Assembly (NCBI RefSeq): GCF_050269735.1
Contig: NZ_JBNNIX010000002.1
Location: 310,001-374,000 of the forward strand
Length of the DNA stretch: 64,000 bases
Direction of reading: 5' to 3'
DNA from: Paenisporosarcina sp050269735
Lineage (GTDB): Bacteria; Bacillota; Bacilli; Bacillales_A; Planococcaceae
Both the position numbers and the translations under genes were made by a program. A model generated the notes under the pieces. The model was not told the origin of the DNA, ran no database searches, and worked only from the letters and a program-made list of their open reading frames with translations. Of the stretch, positions 16,811-24,008 are shown piece by piece (positions within the stretch are counted from its first letter, which is position 1; every line of letters begins with the position of its first letter).

Positions 16811-17065
16811 TTATAAGTATTTGCTGGCAATTTCAAGAAACATTTTAGAGTCGATTCCGTTTTCTTCAGCAATTGTTTCTCCAAAGCTTAGAATATTTTC
16901 TAAAGAAAGTTTCACTTCCTCGTCAGCGATGATCTCTTTTTCAATTAATAATTGCACTAATGATTTTATCTTAATGCCGTCTAAAGTTTTTTCTATTTTT
17001 AATTGTACAAGTTCACTAATTATTTCTTCATGAGTCATCTCGTAATCAACAACATTAATTTTCAT
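16811..17065 (-). CDS. Small helical acidic protein
   Basis: 84 residues from ATG 17065 (AGGAGG upstream), starting MKINVVDYEMTHEEIISELV; almost entirely charged helix (LKIEKTLDGIKIKSLVQLLIEKEIIADEE). No domain recognised. Last gene of the ATPase operon, before its terminator. Confidence 0.6.
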   Translation of the reverse strand: MKINVVDYEMTHEEIISELVQLKIEKTLDGIKIKSLVQLLIEKEIIADEEVKLSLENILSFGETIAEENGIDSKMFLEIASKYL

Positions 17066-17117
17066 TTCATAACCTCCTACTCTCCTAATTCTACAAAAGA
17101 TTTCCAATACCTCTAAT

Positions 17118-17324
17118 TCATCTTGTTTCAATTAAAATTCTCAGAATTGACTTCCGTTCCTCTTTATCTTTGTAATGCTCCACTATAGCTTTAAATACAT
17201 CCTCATAACTGTATTGGACAAATTTATGTGTATTCGTTTCTCCATCAGCAAACTGTACGATTACATCATAATCACTAGTTGCAATTCTTTTTCCTTCATC
17301 TATATACATCGTAGCCTTCTTCAT
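17118..17324 (-). CDS. Small protein of the ATPase operon
   Basis: 68 residues from ATG 17324 (GGAGGG upstream), starting MKKATMYIDEGKRIATSDYD; beta-rich first half (DVIVQFADGETNTHKFVQYSY) then a helical end (KDKEERKSILRILIETR). No family recognised. It lies 27 bp past the ATPase gene. Confidence 0.6.
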   Translation of the reverse strand: MKKATMYIDEGKRIATSDYDVIVQFADGETNTHKFVQYSYEDVFKAIVEHYKDKEERKSILRILIETR

Positions 17325-17350
17325 AGTGATCCCTCCACACACTTACAATT

Positions 17351-19813
17351 CTACAATGCCTCTTGTAATTCCTTCCAACTTCGACCATAGATTTGAGCAT
17401 GTCGTTTCGTTAAAAATGAGTTATCATATGAAAGTTTAACAGGTGGTTTCATGTGACAGATGAATGCAGGTTGCAACTCCTTAGCTGCACGAACAGATAC
17501 AATTGCATAATGATTAGGTAGATGAGTCGCTTGATCCATCGGTAAAGTATCTTCAAAACGATGCTTCGATAATTCAAACGTTTTTAAATGGTCATTAGCA
17601 AATAGGAATTGTTGAACTCCTCCACCTTGTAAATTCTCCTGTAAACTATTCGGCAACTTATTCCAATGGTGGAACGCATACAGCGATCCTAATCGTTCTT
17701 TACGTCCTTCTGTGCCAATCCTTCCCATCAGCTTAGTTAAACCTTCAGTTGCGTACTGTTCAGGCTCATTGAACACGATGAAGCATCCATTCTCCTGTTT
17801 TTCCTTATCCATCAACATACGAGTCATGAAAGTTTTAAGCGTAATCCAATGGACTAAAGTTTTGGTTGCTAATTCTCCAAGTACACGATTAGGAATCCGA
17901 ATGATTACAACTTTACCTTCTCTCATCCACTTTTCGAAATCTACTTCTTTCTTCGGCTCCTGGGCGAAAATATCATAAAGCGTATCATTACCAAAGAACG
18001 TATCTAATCGGTCAAGGATAGGACTAACTTTATTCCCTAAATCATCATTCGTTCCCCAACTGATTAAATCACGAGCTAATCGTGTATTTCCTTCTGATTG
18101 AAGTTGCTCAATACGATCAAGACGGAATTCTTCATCTTCAATAATCCGTTTAATGTTGTAGAGTGAACCACCTGAAGCTTTAGCTGCTTCTCGTAGATAC
18201 TTTGATGACCTCGATAGTCCTTCAATACCCATAAAGTCAATCATTTCATCACCGAATCGTGAAGCACCTTTTCGACCAAGTTTAGTAATGACCTCTGTTA
18301 AATCCATCGGAACAATCCAGTCTCCATTTCCTAAATCAATATCAATGATTTTGTCAGCTGGCAATGAGTCCCGTATACCATCAGCCATACCCCTTTCACC
18401 ATCCTCACATATTGCATCAGGAATGATGGCTGAAATGTTGTGATTTAAACATCCGTCAATAATCCAGTTTTTAATAGCTGTATCTTTCCCTGCACCTTGC
18501 CCACCTATAAACGTATATCCTCTATATAACACATCTGGATTGTCTACAGGCATGAGAATAGGTATCTTCTCATCTTTAACCTCAGCTATGCCTAATTCGA
18601 TACCATTTGGATTACGTAAAGCACTTGGAATAGATACTTCTGCACGACTTTTCACGTCTAATTCATCTGCATATCTACGTTGTAAATCTTTAGATGGGAT
18701 TTGTAGTGCTAACTTGCTCATCTCATCTGTAGAGACAAGATTTGCGTTAACATCGTATTTCGTTTTAACTGATAGCTTCATAGTGTTCAATTCCTCGACT
18801 ATTTGCAATCTACGTCCTCCACGAGCAGTAAAGCCTTGTAATTCGTTATCTTCCACCATGTCATTCATAGACAACGCTAATGTCTCGCCTATCGTGTCAC
18901 GAGTCAGTTTGTCGGATGAATGAGCTGCAATACGAATATGACTCTTAAATACAGGTTGATTGATTTTATCTAGGCTTGCTCCACTTAATCGACTCGAATT
19001 GATAGCATCTTGAAGCGTATAGCCTTTTTCAATTATTTTGTCACTCTTAAAATCCTTTTCAGACTTGAAGAAGACGTTTGAGAACGCTTGAAACGTATCA
19101 ACAAGCAATCCGTTCACTTCATTGATAATTCCAGCTACGGTCATCTTAAGCAATGGAACAGCATTATTTGGACTAAGACTAGCTCGTTGAGGAACTTTCC
19201 CTTTATTTAGCTTCTCTCTTGCCCATGAAGCATTCTTGATCCATTTCTTACGACTTTCAACTTCATTACAAATTGACAGTCTTGCCATATCACCATCAAA
19301 TTGTAAATCTTCAACTGTATTTAGGATTGATGAAATTGGAGTTTGTTTTTCATTTGCGTTGGTATTTAACGAGAAGATGTCATGACGTAAGTAGCGTAAT
19401 TCTTGTATAACGGTGTTTTCTACGGGGATTTGTAAAGCAGATATTGGAACTACTTTTAGTGTAACGTCCATTTTGTTTTCAATTTTACGCTTCAATTTGA
19501 CTGCTTGGAACTCAGTTGTTGATACATAAAATTCAATCTTTCGTTGCCCATTAATTTGACGAAAAATCACATCAAACCAAAAGTAATCTTTTTCACGAAA
19601 ATGAAACTTGAATCCATCTCGTTCTCTACGACTACCGACACTTTCATACATTTCATACATTTTGTGAATGGATCGCCACAACCGCTTATTGTTATTAGCG
19701 ACAATGGAATGAGGAATAATCCTGTAAACTACTACTTCATTTGTGGCAACCGTGACAATTTTCATTTTTTTCCTGTACCAAGGTCTTTTAATGATTACTG
19801 GTATGGCATCCAT
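17351..19813 (-). CDS. HerA/FtsK-type DNA-transfer ATPase (VirD4/VirB4-like)
   Basis: 820 residues. The N-terminal 400 residues have no clear membrane span, begin MDAIPVIIKRPWYRKKMKIV and contain VirB4-like alpha/beta sequence. Walker A GGQGAGKDT lies at 437-445 and a Walker-B-like CFIVFNEPEQY at 677-687, with Glu where TraG/VirD4 and HerA proteins carry it. WKELQEAL ends the protein. Such ATPases pump DNA or energise secretion channels. Two small membrane proteins follow upstream in the operon (19826-20467), one VirB2-like. It is not a terminase, since the element has its own. AAGGAGG precedes the start. Exact subfamily uncertain. Confidence 0.75.
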   Translation of the reverse strand: MDAIPVIIKRPWYRKKMKIVTVATNEVVVYRIIPHSIVANNNKRLWRSIHKMYEMYESVGSRRERDGFKFHFREKDYFWFDVIFRQINGQRKIEFYVSTTEFQAVKLKRKIENKMDVTLKVVPISALQIPVENTVIQELRYLRHDIFSLNTNANEKQTPISSILNTVEDLQFDGDMARLSICNEVESRKKWIKNASWAREKLNKGKVPQRASLSPNNAVPLLKMTVAGIINEVNGLLVDTFQAFSNVFFKSEKDFKSDKIIEKGYTLQDAINSSRLSGASLDKINQPVFKSHIRIAAHSSDKLTRDTIGETLALSMNDMVEDNELQGFTARGGRRLQIVEELNTMKLSVKTKYDVNANLVSTDEMSKLALQIPSKDLQRRYADELDVKSRAEVSIPSALRNPNGIELGIAEVKDEKIPILMPVDNPDVLYRGYTFIGGQGAGKDTAIKNWIIDGCLNHNISAIIPDAICEDGERGMADGIRDSLPADKIIDIDLGNGDWIVPMDLTEVITKLGRKGASRFGDEMIDFMGIEGLSRSSKYLREAAKASGGSLYNIKRIIEDEEFRLDRIEQLQSEGNTRLARDLISWGTNDDLGNKVSPILDRLDTFFGNDTLYDIFAQEPKKEVDFEKWMREGKVVIIRIPNRVLGELATKTLVHWITLKTFMTRMLMDKEKQENGCFIVFNEPEQYATEGLTKLMGRIGTEGRKERLGSLYAFHHWNKLPNSLQENLQGGGVQQFLFANDHLKTFELSKHRFEDTLPMDQATHLPNHYAIVSVRAAKELQPAFICHMKPPVKLSYDNSFLTKRHAQIYGRSWKELQEAL

Positions 19814-19825
19814 GCTTCTCCTCCT

Positions 19826-20080
19826 TTAGACTGTTGTTAAAATACAGACTGCGACAATCAAACCTCCTGCATAAATAGCAAGTGGCTTCATCATACCTCC
19901 ACTACCAACCATCGAACCTAAAACGATTGCTCCAGCTGCTAATAATGCACCGTAACCCATGACATCAGGTAATACTTCTACAAACCAATTCCAAGCTCCT
20001 GAAGCAACATTTTTAAAGAATTCGCCTACTGGTTGCATGATAAATTTATCGCCTTGTTCCTTCGCCCATTCGCCAATCAT
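19826..20080 (-). CDS. 84-residue two-span membrane protein
   Basis: The N-terminal half is soluble and amphipathic (MIGEWAKEQGDKFIMQPVGE). Two hydrophobic spans follow (about 41-60 VMGYGALLAAGAIVLGSMVG, and 65-83 KPLAIYAGGLIVAVCILTTV) joined by a Gly-rich turn. Ribosome site GGGGG upstream. It lies 12 bp before the ATPase gene and 12 bp after the pilin-like gene, so it is probably a channel or anchor component of the same complex. Confidence 0.7.
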   Translation of the reverse strand: MIGEWAKEQGDKFIMQPVGEFFKNVASGAWNWFVEVLPDVMGYGALLAAGAIVLGSMVGSGGMMKPLAIYAGGLIVAVCILTTV

Positions 20081-20092
20081 TAGTAATCCCCC

Positions 20093-20467
20093 TTAGATGC
20101 TTTTTAAGAAGTCACGTACATCAACAGCGTGTCTTGCCAAAATGTAACCGCAACAAACTCCAATTAATATCTCTAATGCCTTTCCTCTGTGTCCTAATGC
20201 CCAAGCTGCTCCTGCAAAAATTATTACCATAACTACACCTACGTCAAATGCTCCCATTATAGCTGAGTGTACGTTACCAAAAGTTGCATCTGCACTAGCC
20301 GCAAAGATTTTTAGTGGCAAAGATACAAATAAAACACTTGTTGACATAAGCGTTTTTGAAAGCATTTTTGAATCATGAGTATCATTTTCAAGCAACATAG
20401 GAAACACTAAACCTTTACTCGAAAAATCTGTATAGTCCTTTTCTTGAACTACTTTGTATTTCCGCAC
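20093..20467 (-). CDS. VirB2/TrbC pilin-like small membrane protein
   Basis: 124 residues from the GTG at 20467, where AAAGGGG lies six bases upstream; the longer frame to 20518 has no site. A hydrophobic segment near 45-60 (VLFVSLPLKIFAASA) looks like a signal/cleavage region ending in Ala-x-Ala. It is followed by two spans (VGVVMVIIFAGAAWAL and ILIGVCCGYILA) separated by a short basic loop GHRGKALE, the hallmark layout of VirB2/TrbC. Such proteins form pilus subunits or channel components. Homology is inferred from architecture, not a strong motif. Confidence 0.6.
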   Translation of the reverse strand: MRKYKVVQEKDYTDFSSKGLVFPMLLENDTHDSKMLSKTLMSTSVLFVSLPLKIFAASADATFGNVHSAIMGAFDVGVVMVIIFAGAAWALGHRGKALEILIGVCCGYILARHAVDVRDFLKSI

Positions 20468-20534
20468 AAAATTCCCCTTTCTTGTATCAAGTTTTGATGA
20501 CCGTGACATACTAAACAAAACATGTGAGGAAAGG

Positions 20535-20609
20535 ATGATTGTTGTGTTTATTGCATATCTCCTAATTGGATATGGAATTGGATTATTTGTTAATACATTA
20601 GTGGGATGA
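20535..20609 (+). CDS. Antisense 24-residue membrane peptide
   Basis: Plus-strand frame MIVVFIAYLLIGYGIGLFVN plus four residues, one hydrophobic span without charge. It is followed within two bases by a strong plus-strand terminator, which argues for a real plus-strand transcript. AGGAAAGG lies just upstream, rather close to the ATG. It lies between two minus-strand genes. Small hydrophobic peptides like this include type I toxins; that role is only a possibility. Confidence 0.4.
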   Translation: MIVVFIAYLLIGYGIGLFVNTLVG

Positions 20610-20637
20610 AGTCGGTTTAATGCCGACTTTTTTTATT
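20610..20637 (+). terminator. Plus-strand terminator in the pilin/RHH gap
   Basis: GTCGG-tttaatg-CCGAC followed by seven T on the plus strand; no comparable T run on the minus strand. It overlaps the 3' end of the minus-strand gene at 20617. Confidence 0.8.
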
Positions 20638-20880
20638 TTGCTCTTTTAATTTTGCCAATCGATCACTGGATGATTCTTTGACTGAGGTTGTTTCTGCTAA
20701 ATTTGTTTGAGCCAATATCGCTTCTGTTTCTCTTATCAAGATGTCTGCAAGCAACAGTTTTTTTACATATCCACTAAAGTTTCTTCGTTTAATCGCTTTC
20801 AGTATTTTGGCATCTGTTTCATTTGTGATGTTGAAGCTAACACTTTTAATTACTTTGTTTTTTGGTTTGTTGTTTGTCAT
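20617..20880 (-). CDS. Ribbon-helix-helix (plasmid-type) DNA-binding protein
   Basis: 87 residues. Residues about 12-48 (KSVSFNITNETDAKILKAIK, then RRNFSGYVKKLLLADI) show the beta-strand, two-helix pattern of ribbon-helix-helix proteins related to ParG/CopG/StbB, which control partition or copy number. The C-terminal part is Ser/Lys-rich and disordered. Repeats of TATGACC at 20913 and 20922 just upstream may be its operator. Confidence 0.6.
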   Translation of the reverse strand: MTNNKPKNKVIKSVSFNITNETDAKILKAIKRRNFSGYVKKLLLADILIRETEAILAQTNLAETTSVKESSSDRLAKLKEQNKKSRH

Positions 20881-20912
20881 GATTGAAAGCCTCCTTTGTG
20901 GTTTTTATATGG

Positions 20913-20928
20913 TATGACCGATATGACC
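20913..20928. promoter_or_regulatory. Candidate operator of the ribbon-helix-helix gene
   Basis: Two direct TATGACC copies start at 20913 and 20922, 30-40 bp before the gene start. Ribbon-helix-helix proteins often bind short direct repeats near their own promoter. A further copy of the ATGACC sequence lies in the terminator at 20951. Confidence 0.4.
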
Positions 20929-20943
20929 AAAAGATTCCTGACA

Positions 20944-20974
20944 ATAAAAAATGACCAAGCATTTGCTCGGTCAT
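20944..20974 (-). terminator. Terminator after the 21073 gene
   Basis: Minus strand: ATGACCGAGCA pairs with TGCTTGGTCAT (one mismatch) then TTTTTTATTG, about 100 bp after the stop. Confidence 0.75.
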
Positions 20975-21072
20975 ACTTTTCTGATTCGTTATTAACGTGT
21001 AGTTCCGTTACTTAACGATATGCGAATGTGATGTAAAACGTGCATGATGAAAACTTTTATTTCGTTGCAATT

Positions 21073-21303
21073 TTAATACTCATCAGCCTCAAATGTTTCA
21101 AGCTTCTCAATTGAGTGATTAAACACTTCTACTTCATATTCTTTTTCCTCAATTCGTGATTGCATAATCAATTTGACATCAGCAAGTAAAGCATCAAATT
21201 TAACTGCTACTTCTTCTTTTGTTAGCCCCTCAACTGCAAACTCAACTTGCATGATCCCGTGTGTAGAAACTAATCCATCTTTTACTGTGATTGTTGCTGC
21301 CAT
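21073..21303 (-). CDS. Small early protein of unknown function
   Basis: 76 residues, starting MAATITVKDGLVSTHGIMQV, with a strand-rich start and a helical, acidic end (SIEKLETFEADEY). No motif recognised. It belongs to the minus-strand early operon that starts at the divergent promoter near 21850, and is the last gene before the terminator at 20944. Confidence 0.6.
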   Translation of the reverse strand: MAATITVKDGLVSTHGIMQVEFAVEGLTKEEVAVKFDALLADVKLIMQSRIEEKEYEVEVFNHSIEKLETFEADEY

Positions 21304-21332
21304 TTGCTCATTTCCCCTTTGTTTGTGTGATT

Positions 21333-21620
21333 TTATTTTTGAGTTACTTTAAAGCCTAATCCCTCAATTTCAAAAGTATTAATGCAATTTATCATACAAT
21401 AATCCCCTACAGAATTGTAAAAGGCATCCATAAAGAATGAATTTTTTGATTTTGTTTCAGCGTATAGTCTTAACAAAAGTGTTCCAGTGCCTTGATGAAT
21501 ATTGAAATTTTTAACAGTGTAATTTCCAGTTTCAATGTAAAATTTCACTTCTTTAATGAATTTTGGTGAAGTTATTTGCTCAAGCTTATCAAAATCAAAT
21601 TTCTCGCCCATTTGAACCAT
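21333..21620 (-). CDS. Early-operon protein of unknown function
   Basis: 95 residues from ATG 21620, where AAGGGG lies upstream; the longer frame lacks a site. Sequence starts MVQMGEKFDFDKLEQITSPK and is mixed alpha/beta with a Cys/Phe-rich centre (FFMDAFYNSVGDYCMINCIN). No family recognised. Confidence 0.6.
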   Translation of the reverse strand: MVQMGEKFDFDKLEQITSPKFIKEVKFYIETGNYTVKNFNIHQGTGTLLLRLYAETKSKNSFFMDAFYNSVGDYCMINCINTFEIEGLGFKVTQK

Positions 21621-21633
21621 CTTAAATCCCCTT

Positions 21634-21771
21634 TTAAATTGATGTAGCAACAAGTAAAACTAATGCAAAGACAATTGAATATGATCCATAAAACCATGCG
21701 TAATCGCTCCAGTGGATTACTTCACCTTCTTCAGCTATAAAAAAATGATTGATTGCTTTTATCACCTTCAT
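21634..21771 (-). CDS. 45-residue membrane peptide, first gene of the early operon
   Basis: ATG at 21771 with AAGGAGG seven to eight bases upstream. Sequence starts MKVIKAINHFFIAEEGEVIH and ends with a hydrophobic span (YGSYSIVFALVLLVATS). It is the first gene behind the repressed divergent promoter. The strong ribosome site makes it a confident small gene; its function is unknown. A membrane role at induction is conceivable. Confidence 0.65.
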   Translation of the reverse strand: MKVIKAINHFFIAEEGEVIHWSDYAWFYGSYSIVFALVLLVATSI

Positions 21772-21793
21772 CCATTTTGACCTCCTTAATAAA

Positions 21794-21885
21794 ATCGTTT
21801 AACTAATATCGTTTAACTAATTGAATCATACAACGAATTTAGTTAAACGTCAATAGATTTACTAATTTATTTTTTTGGTGTATAA
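21794..21885. promoter_or_regulatory. Divergent promoter pair with three operator sites
   Basis: Two perfect tandem 14-bp direct repeats ATCGTTTAACTAAT lie at 21794-21807 and 21808-21821; a third inverted copy (TTTAGTTAAACG) lies at 21838-21849. The minus-strand promoter has -35 TTGACG (21848-21853) and -10 TATGAT (21825-21830) with 17 bp spacing, so the operators overlap it. The plus-strand promoter has -35 TTTACT (about 21857-21862) and -10 TATAAT (21880-21885). This is the layout of a lysogeny switch. Confidence 0.75.
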
Positions 21886-21907
21886 TCAGAATGAATGAGG
21901 TGATAAA

Positions 21908-22174
21908 ATGACTGTTAGAATAACGTTAAGCGATACTCTCCAGCGACTTGAAAAACAGGGTGTTAATATGACCAAGAATAAAATTGCCGTTGAGTCTAAA
22001 ACAAGACCCTCAACCTTATCTGATTTATTTAACGGTAAAACAAAAGCAATAAAGCTGGACACATTAGATGATATTCTAAATGCAATGAATCGCTTATATC
22101 CTGAAGGTAATTTTACAATTGAGGATATAGTGAATTATGAACAGGATCAAAAAATAAAAGAGCAGAAGGATTAA
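21908..22174 (+). CDS. XRE-family repressor (candidate lysogeny repressor)
   Basis: 88 residues, a small helix-turn-helix protein of the Cro/C1 (YqaE-like) type. The recognition region is about 23-52 (MTKNKIAVESKTRPSTLSDLFNGKTKAIKL). It reads opposite to the early operon across a shared operator region, the classical repressor position. Start ATG 21908 follows GAGGTGAT. It lacks a long C-terminal domain, so it would not be cleaved in the SOS response; another antirepressor is expected. Confidence 0.8.
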   Translation: MTVRITLSDTLQRLEKQGVNMTKNKIAVESKTRPSTLSDLFNGKTKAIKLDTLDDILNAMNRLYPEGNFTIEDIVNYEQDQKIKEQKD

Positions 22175-22195
22175 TCTCCAACTGCTCTTCTTCTA
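22158..22195 (+). terminator. Terminator of the repressor gene
   Basis: Perfect 8-bp stem AAGAGCAG / CTGCTCTT around 16 nt, followed by CTTCTATAT-type sequence; it overlaps the repressor stop codon at 22172-22174. Confidence 0.65.
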
Positions 22196-22752
22196 TATAA
22201 ATTTGTTATATTTTCTTTGATTTTTTTCTTGACATCTTTTACGCTTTTTACCACAAAACTGATTGCTTGGCTCAGGCTTGGTGCTTAGTTTGTCTGCCTA
22301 ATGTAAGCTAAACTAAATGAATAGTAATAACTTACAAGACAGACAATCACATTTCACAAAACGTCATGATGGACGAGTATCGTATGCCCTTGTTTGATTG
22401 CGAGAATCTCTTCTCAACATATCTACTAATCTACTACTGCCCCCGATAGTTCGCTTACTTCACACACAATGATTCAATTGCACATGATGAATGTATATCC
22501 GTCTTTGCGGAACTCTACAACGTAAGGTCTGTGATATGCTCTACAACGTCCGTAAACGTTCAGTCCTTCCACTCCTAGCCGTTAATGGTCGCTAACACCA
22601 TTCAGATACACGACAAACAAGGAAAGTCGTTATTTGTATCCTAGACGTTTGTTTGCAACGGGAACGTCAAACCTTTCCAGTTTTGTTTAAAGTCCTGTTA
22701 GTGGGCAACCAAGACTGAATCAACACTAAAAAAGAGTGCACTTAATAAACCT
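22196..22752. other. Non-coding region between repressor and integrase
   Basis: About 560 bp without a convincing frame. It contains an inverted pair near 22290-22307 and 22331-22346 (TTGTCTG...GTAAG / CTTAC...CAGACAA), two direct CTCTACAACGT copies (about 22510 and 22537), an AACGTAAGGTCTG-type block, and GACGTT...AACGTC arms (about 22648-22671). The base composition differs from flanking genes by being less AT-rich. Candidate roles are an attachment/excision control site, origin or structured RNA. Confidence 0.45.
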
Positions 22753-22781
22753 TTGCATTTCCCAATTTTTTTTGGTATAAT
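22753..22781 (+). promoter_or_regulatory. Promoter of a plus-strand small RNA
   Basis: TTGCAT (22753-22758) and TATAAT (22776-22781) with 17 bp spacing on the plus strand, ending 100 bp before a perfect terminator at 22841-22877. Confidence 0.65.
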
Positions 22782-22786
22782 GAAGG

Positions 22787-22877
22787 ACATAATACACTTA
22801 TTGCTGGTAGGCTTTTAGTGTGATTCATATTTAACTGTGAGAAGGTCGGGTGCGTCAACACCTAGCCTTCTTTTTTT
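22787..22877 (+). ncRNA. Small plus-strand RNA, about 90 nt, convergent with the integrase
   Basis: Behind the promoter at 22753-22781 the sequence runs about 90 nt to a rho-independent terminator: GAAGG-tc-GGGTG-cgtcaa-CACC-tag-CCTTC followed by seven T. No frame longer than a dozen codons lies inside. The RNA ends four bases before the integrase stop and transcribes toward it. It may regulate integrase expression or act in trans; its target is unknown. Confidence 0.55.
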
Positions 22878-22881
22878 GTGC

Positions 22882-23847
22882 TTAAATGTCTAAATTTTGT
22901 AATGGTGAATGCTTTTTATATTTAGTCATGATTTCTTTATCGGCAAAATCGAGATAGATCTGGCTGGTTATTTCTATCGAGGCGTGTCCTAGCAGCCTAG
23001 ATAAAGTCGCTAAATCCCCACCATTAATGAGATAGCGTTTAGCAAAGTTATTTCTCAATAGATGCGGGTGAACCTGTAAGCCTACATCACGACTTCTCAG
23101 TCTAAATGATCGCTCAATGCCTTCAATTTTCAACTTGTTGCCTTTTAATGTAGGAAAAACAAAATCCGAGTCAGAATATCTGTCTTTATAATCAAGCCAT
23201 GACTTTAAATTTCGTCTTGTCTTATCGCTAAAGTACACAAATCGCTGTTTTTTGGATTTCGTTTCACGAAGCAAGATGGCATTAGCTCTCAAATCAATAT
23301 CAGATGGAACAATAGCCAACAATTCCCCTACTCTTGCCCCTGTATCAAAAATTACCCTAGCTATAATCCAATCACGGAACTGGTCGAATTTAGAGACATC
23401 AAATGCTCTAAAGAATTGTTTCAGTTCATTGTCCTCTAACATCACCTTCATTTTTCGTTCTGGCTTAATATTCTTGATACTCTTCATTGGATTTTTTCGT
23501 ATGATTTTCTCGTTTTGTAGGTGACTGAAGAAAACCTTGATGTTTCTTGTATAATTTGCAATTGTCGATTGAGAAATTTTCTTTCCAAAATCTTGTCTTC
23601 GTTCAGGAAAATTGATTGGTTTATTAACGGATGTCATTTCATATTTACCACGTTCCGCTAAACTTCTCATGTAACTTTTGAGATGCTCACCTTCAACTGC
23701 TTTAGGTGTGTAAATTTTAAATTCATTCTCTAGCCATCTTGCAAAAAGTTTTAATGATTGCTCATATGATTTCATTGTCTTAGGTGACAAACCTTTGGCT
23801 GAACAATCCAACATAAATCGATCTATCTCAATATCAAAGTCAGACAT
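22882..23847 (-). CDS. int: Tyrosine site-specific integrase
   Basis: 321 residues from ATG 23847, with GGAGGTG nine bases upstream. The N-terminal SAM-like core-binding domain (residues 1-120) is followed by the catalytic domain with R172 (TGARVGELL), H262-x-x-R265 (HPHLLRNN), H288 (LLGHAS) and nucleophile Y298 (QIYLDF), all present. It is the outermost element gene, next to spo0A, so the attachment site is likely between 23848 and 24008. It is XerD-like in size. It may serve both integration and excision. Confidence 0.9.
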   Translation of the reverse strand: MSDFDIEIDRFMLDCSAKGLSPKTMKSYEQSLKLFARWLENEFKIYTPKAVEGEHLKSYMRSLAERGKYEMTSVNKPINFPERRQDFGKKISQSTIANYTRNIKVFFSHLQNEKIIRKNPMKSIKNIKPERKMKVMLEDNELKQFFRAFDVSKFDQFRDWIIARVIFDTGARVGELLAIVPSDIDLRANAILLRETKSKKQRFVYFSDKTRRNLKSWLDYKDRYSDSDFVFPTLKGNKLKIEGIERSFRLRSRDVGLQVHPHLLRNNFAKRYLINGGDLATLSRLLGHASIEITSQIYLDFADKEIMTKYKKHSPLQNLDI

Positions 23848-24008
23848 AACAAAAAACACCTCCACTTCACGATTAAAAACTCGCAAAATAAAGGTGTTCC
23901 ATATTCAACGTATACAATTTAACTATAACTCAGACGTTTTTTAGTTTGTCGGGTATGTCACCGTGATTCTAATAGTGAACAATCCTTACAGACATCTGTG
24001 CTTTAATA
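23848..24008. other. Candidate attachment-site end between integrase and spo0A
   Basis: About 160 bp join the element to the chromosome. It contains GGAGGTGT (ribosome site of the integrase), the arms ACAGA/TCTGT at about 23988-23999 and no clear spo0A terminator. The core sequence cannot be identified without the other end of the element or an empty-site relative. Confidence 0.4.
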
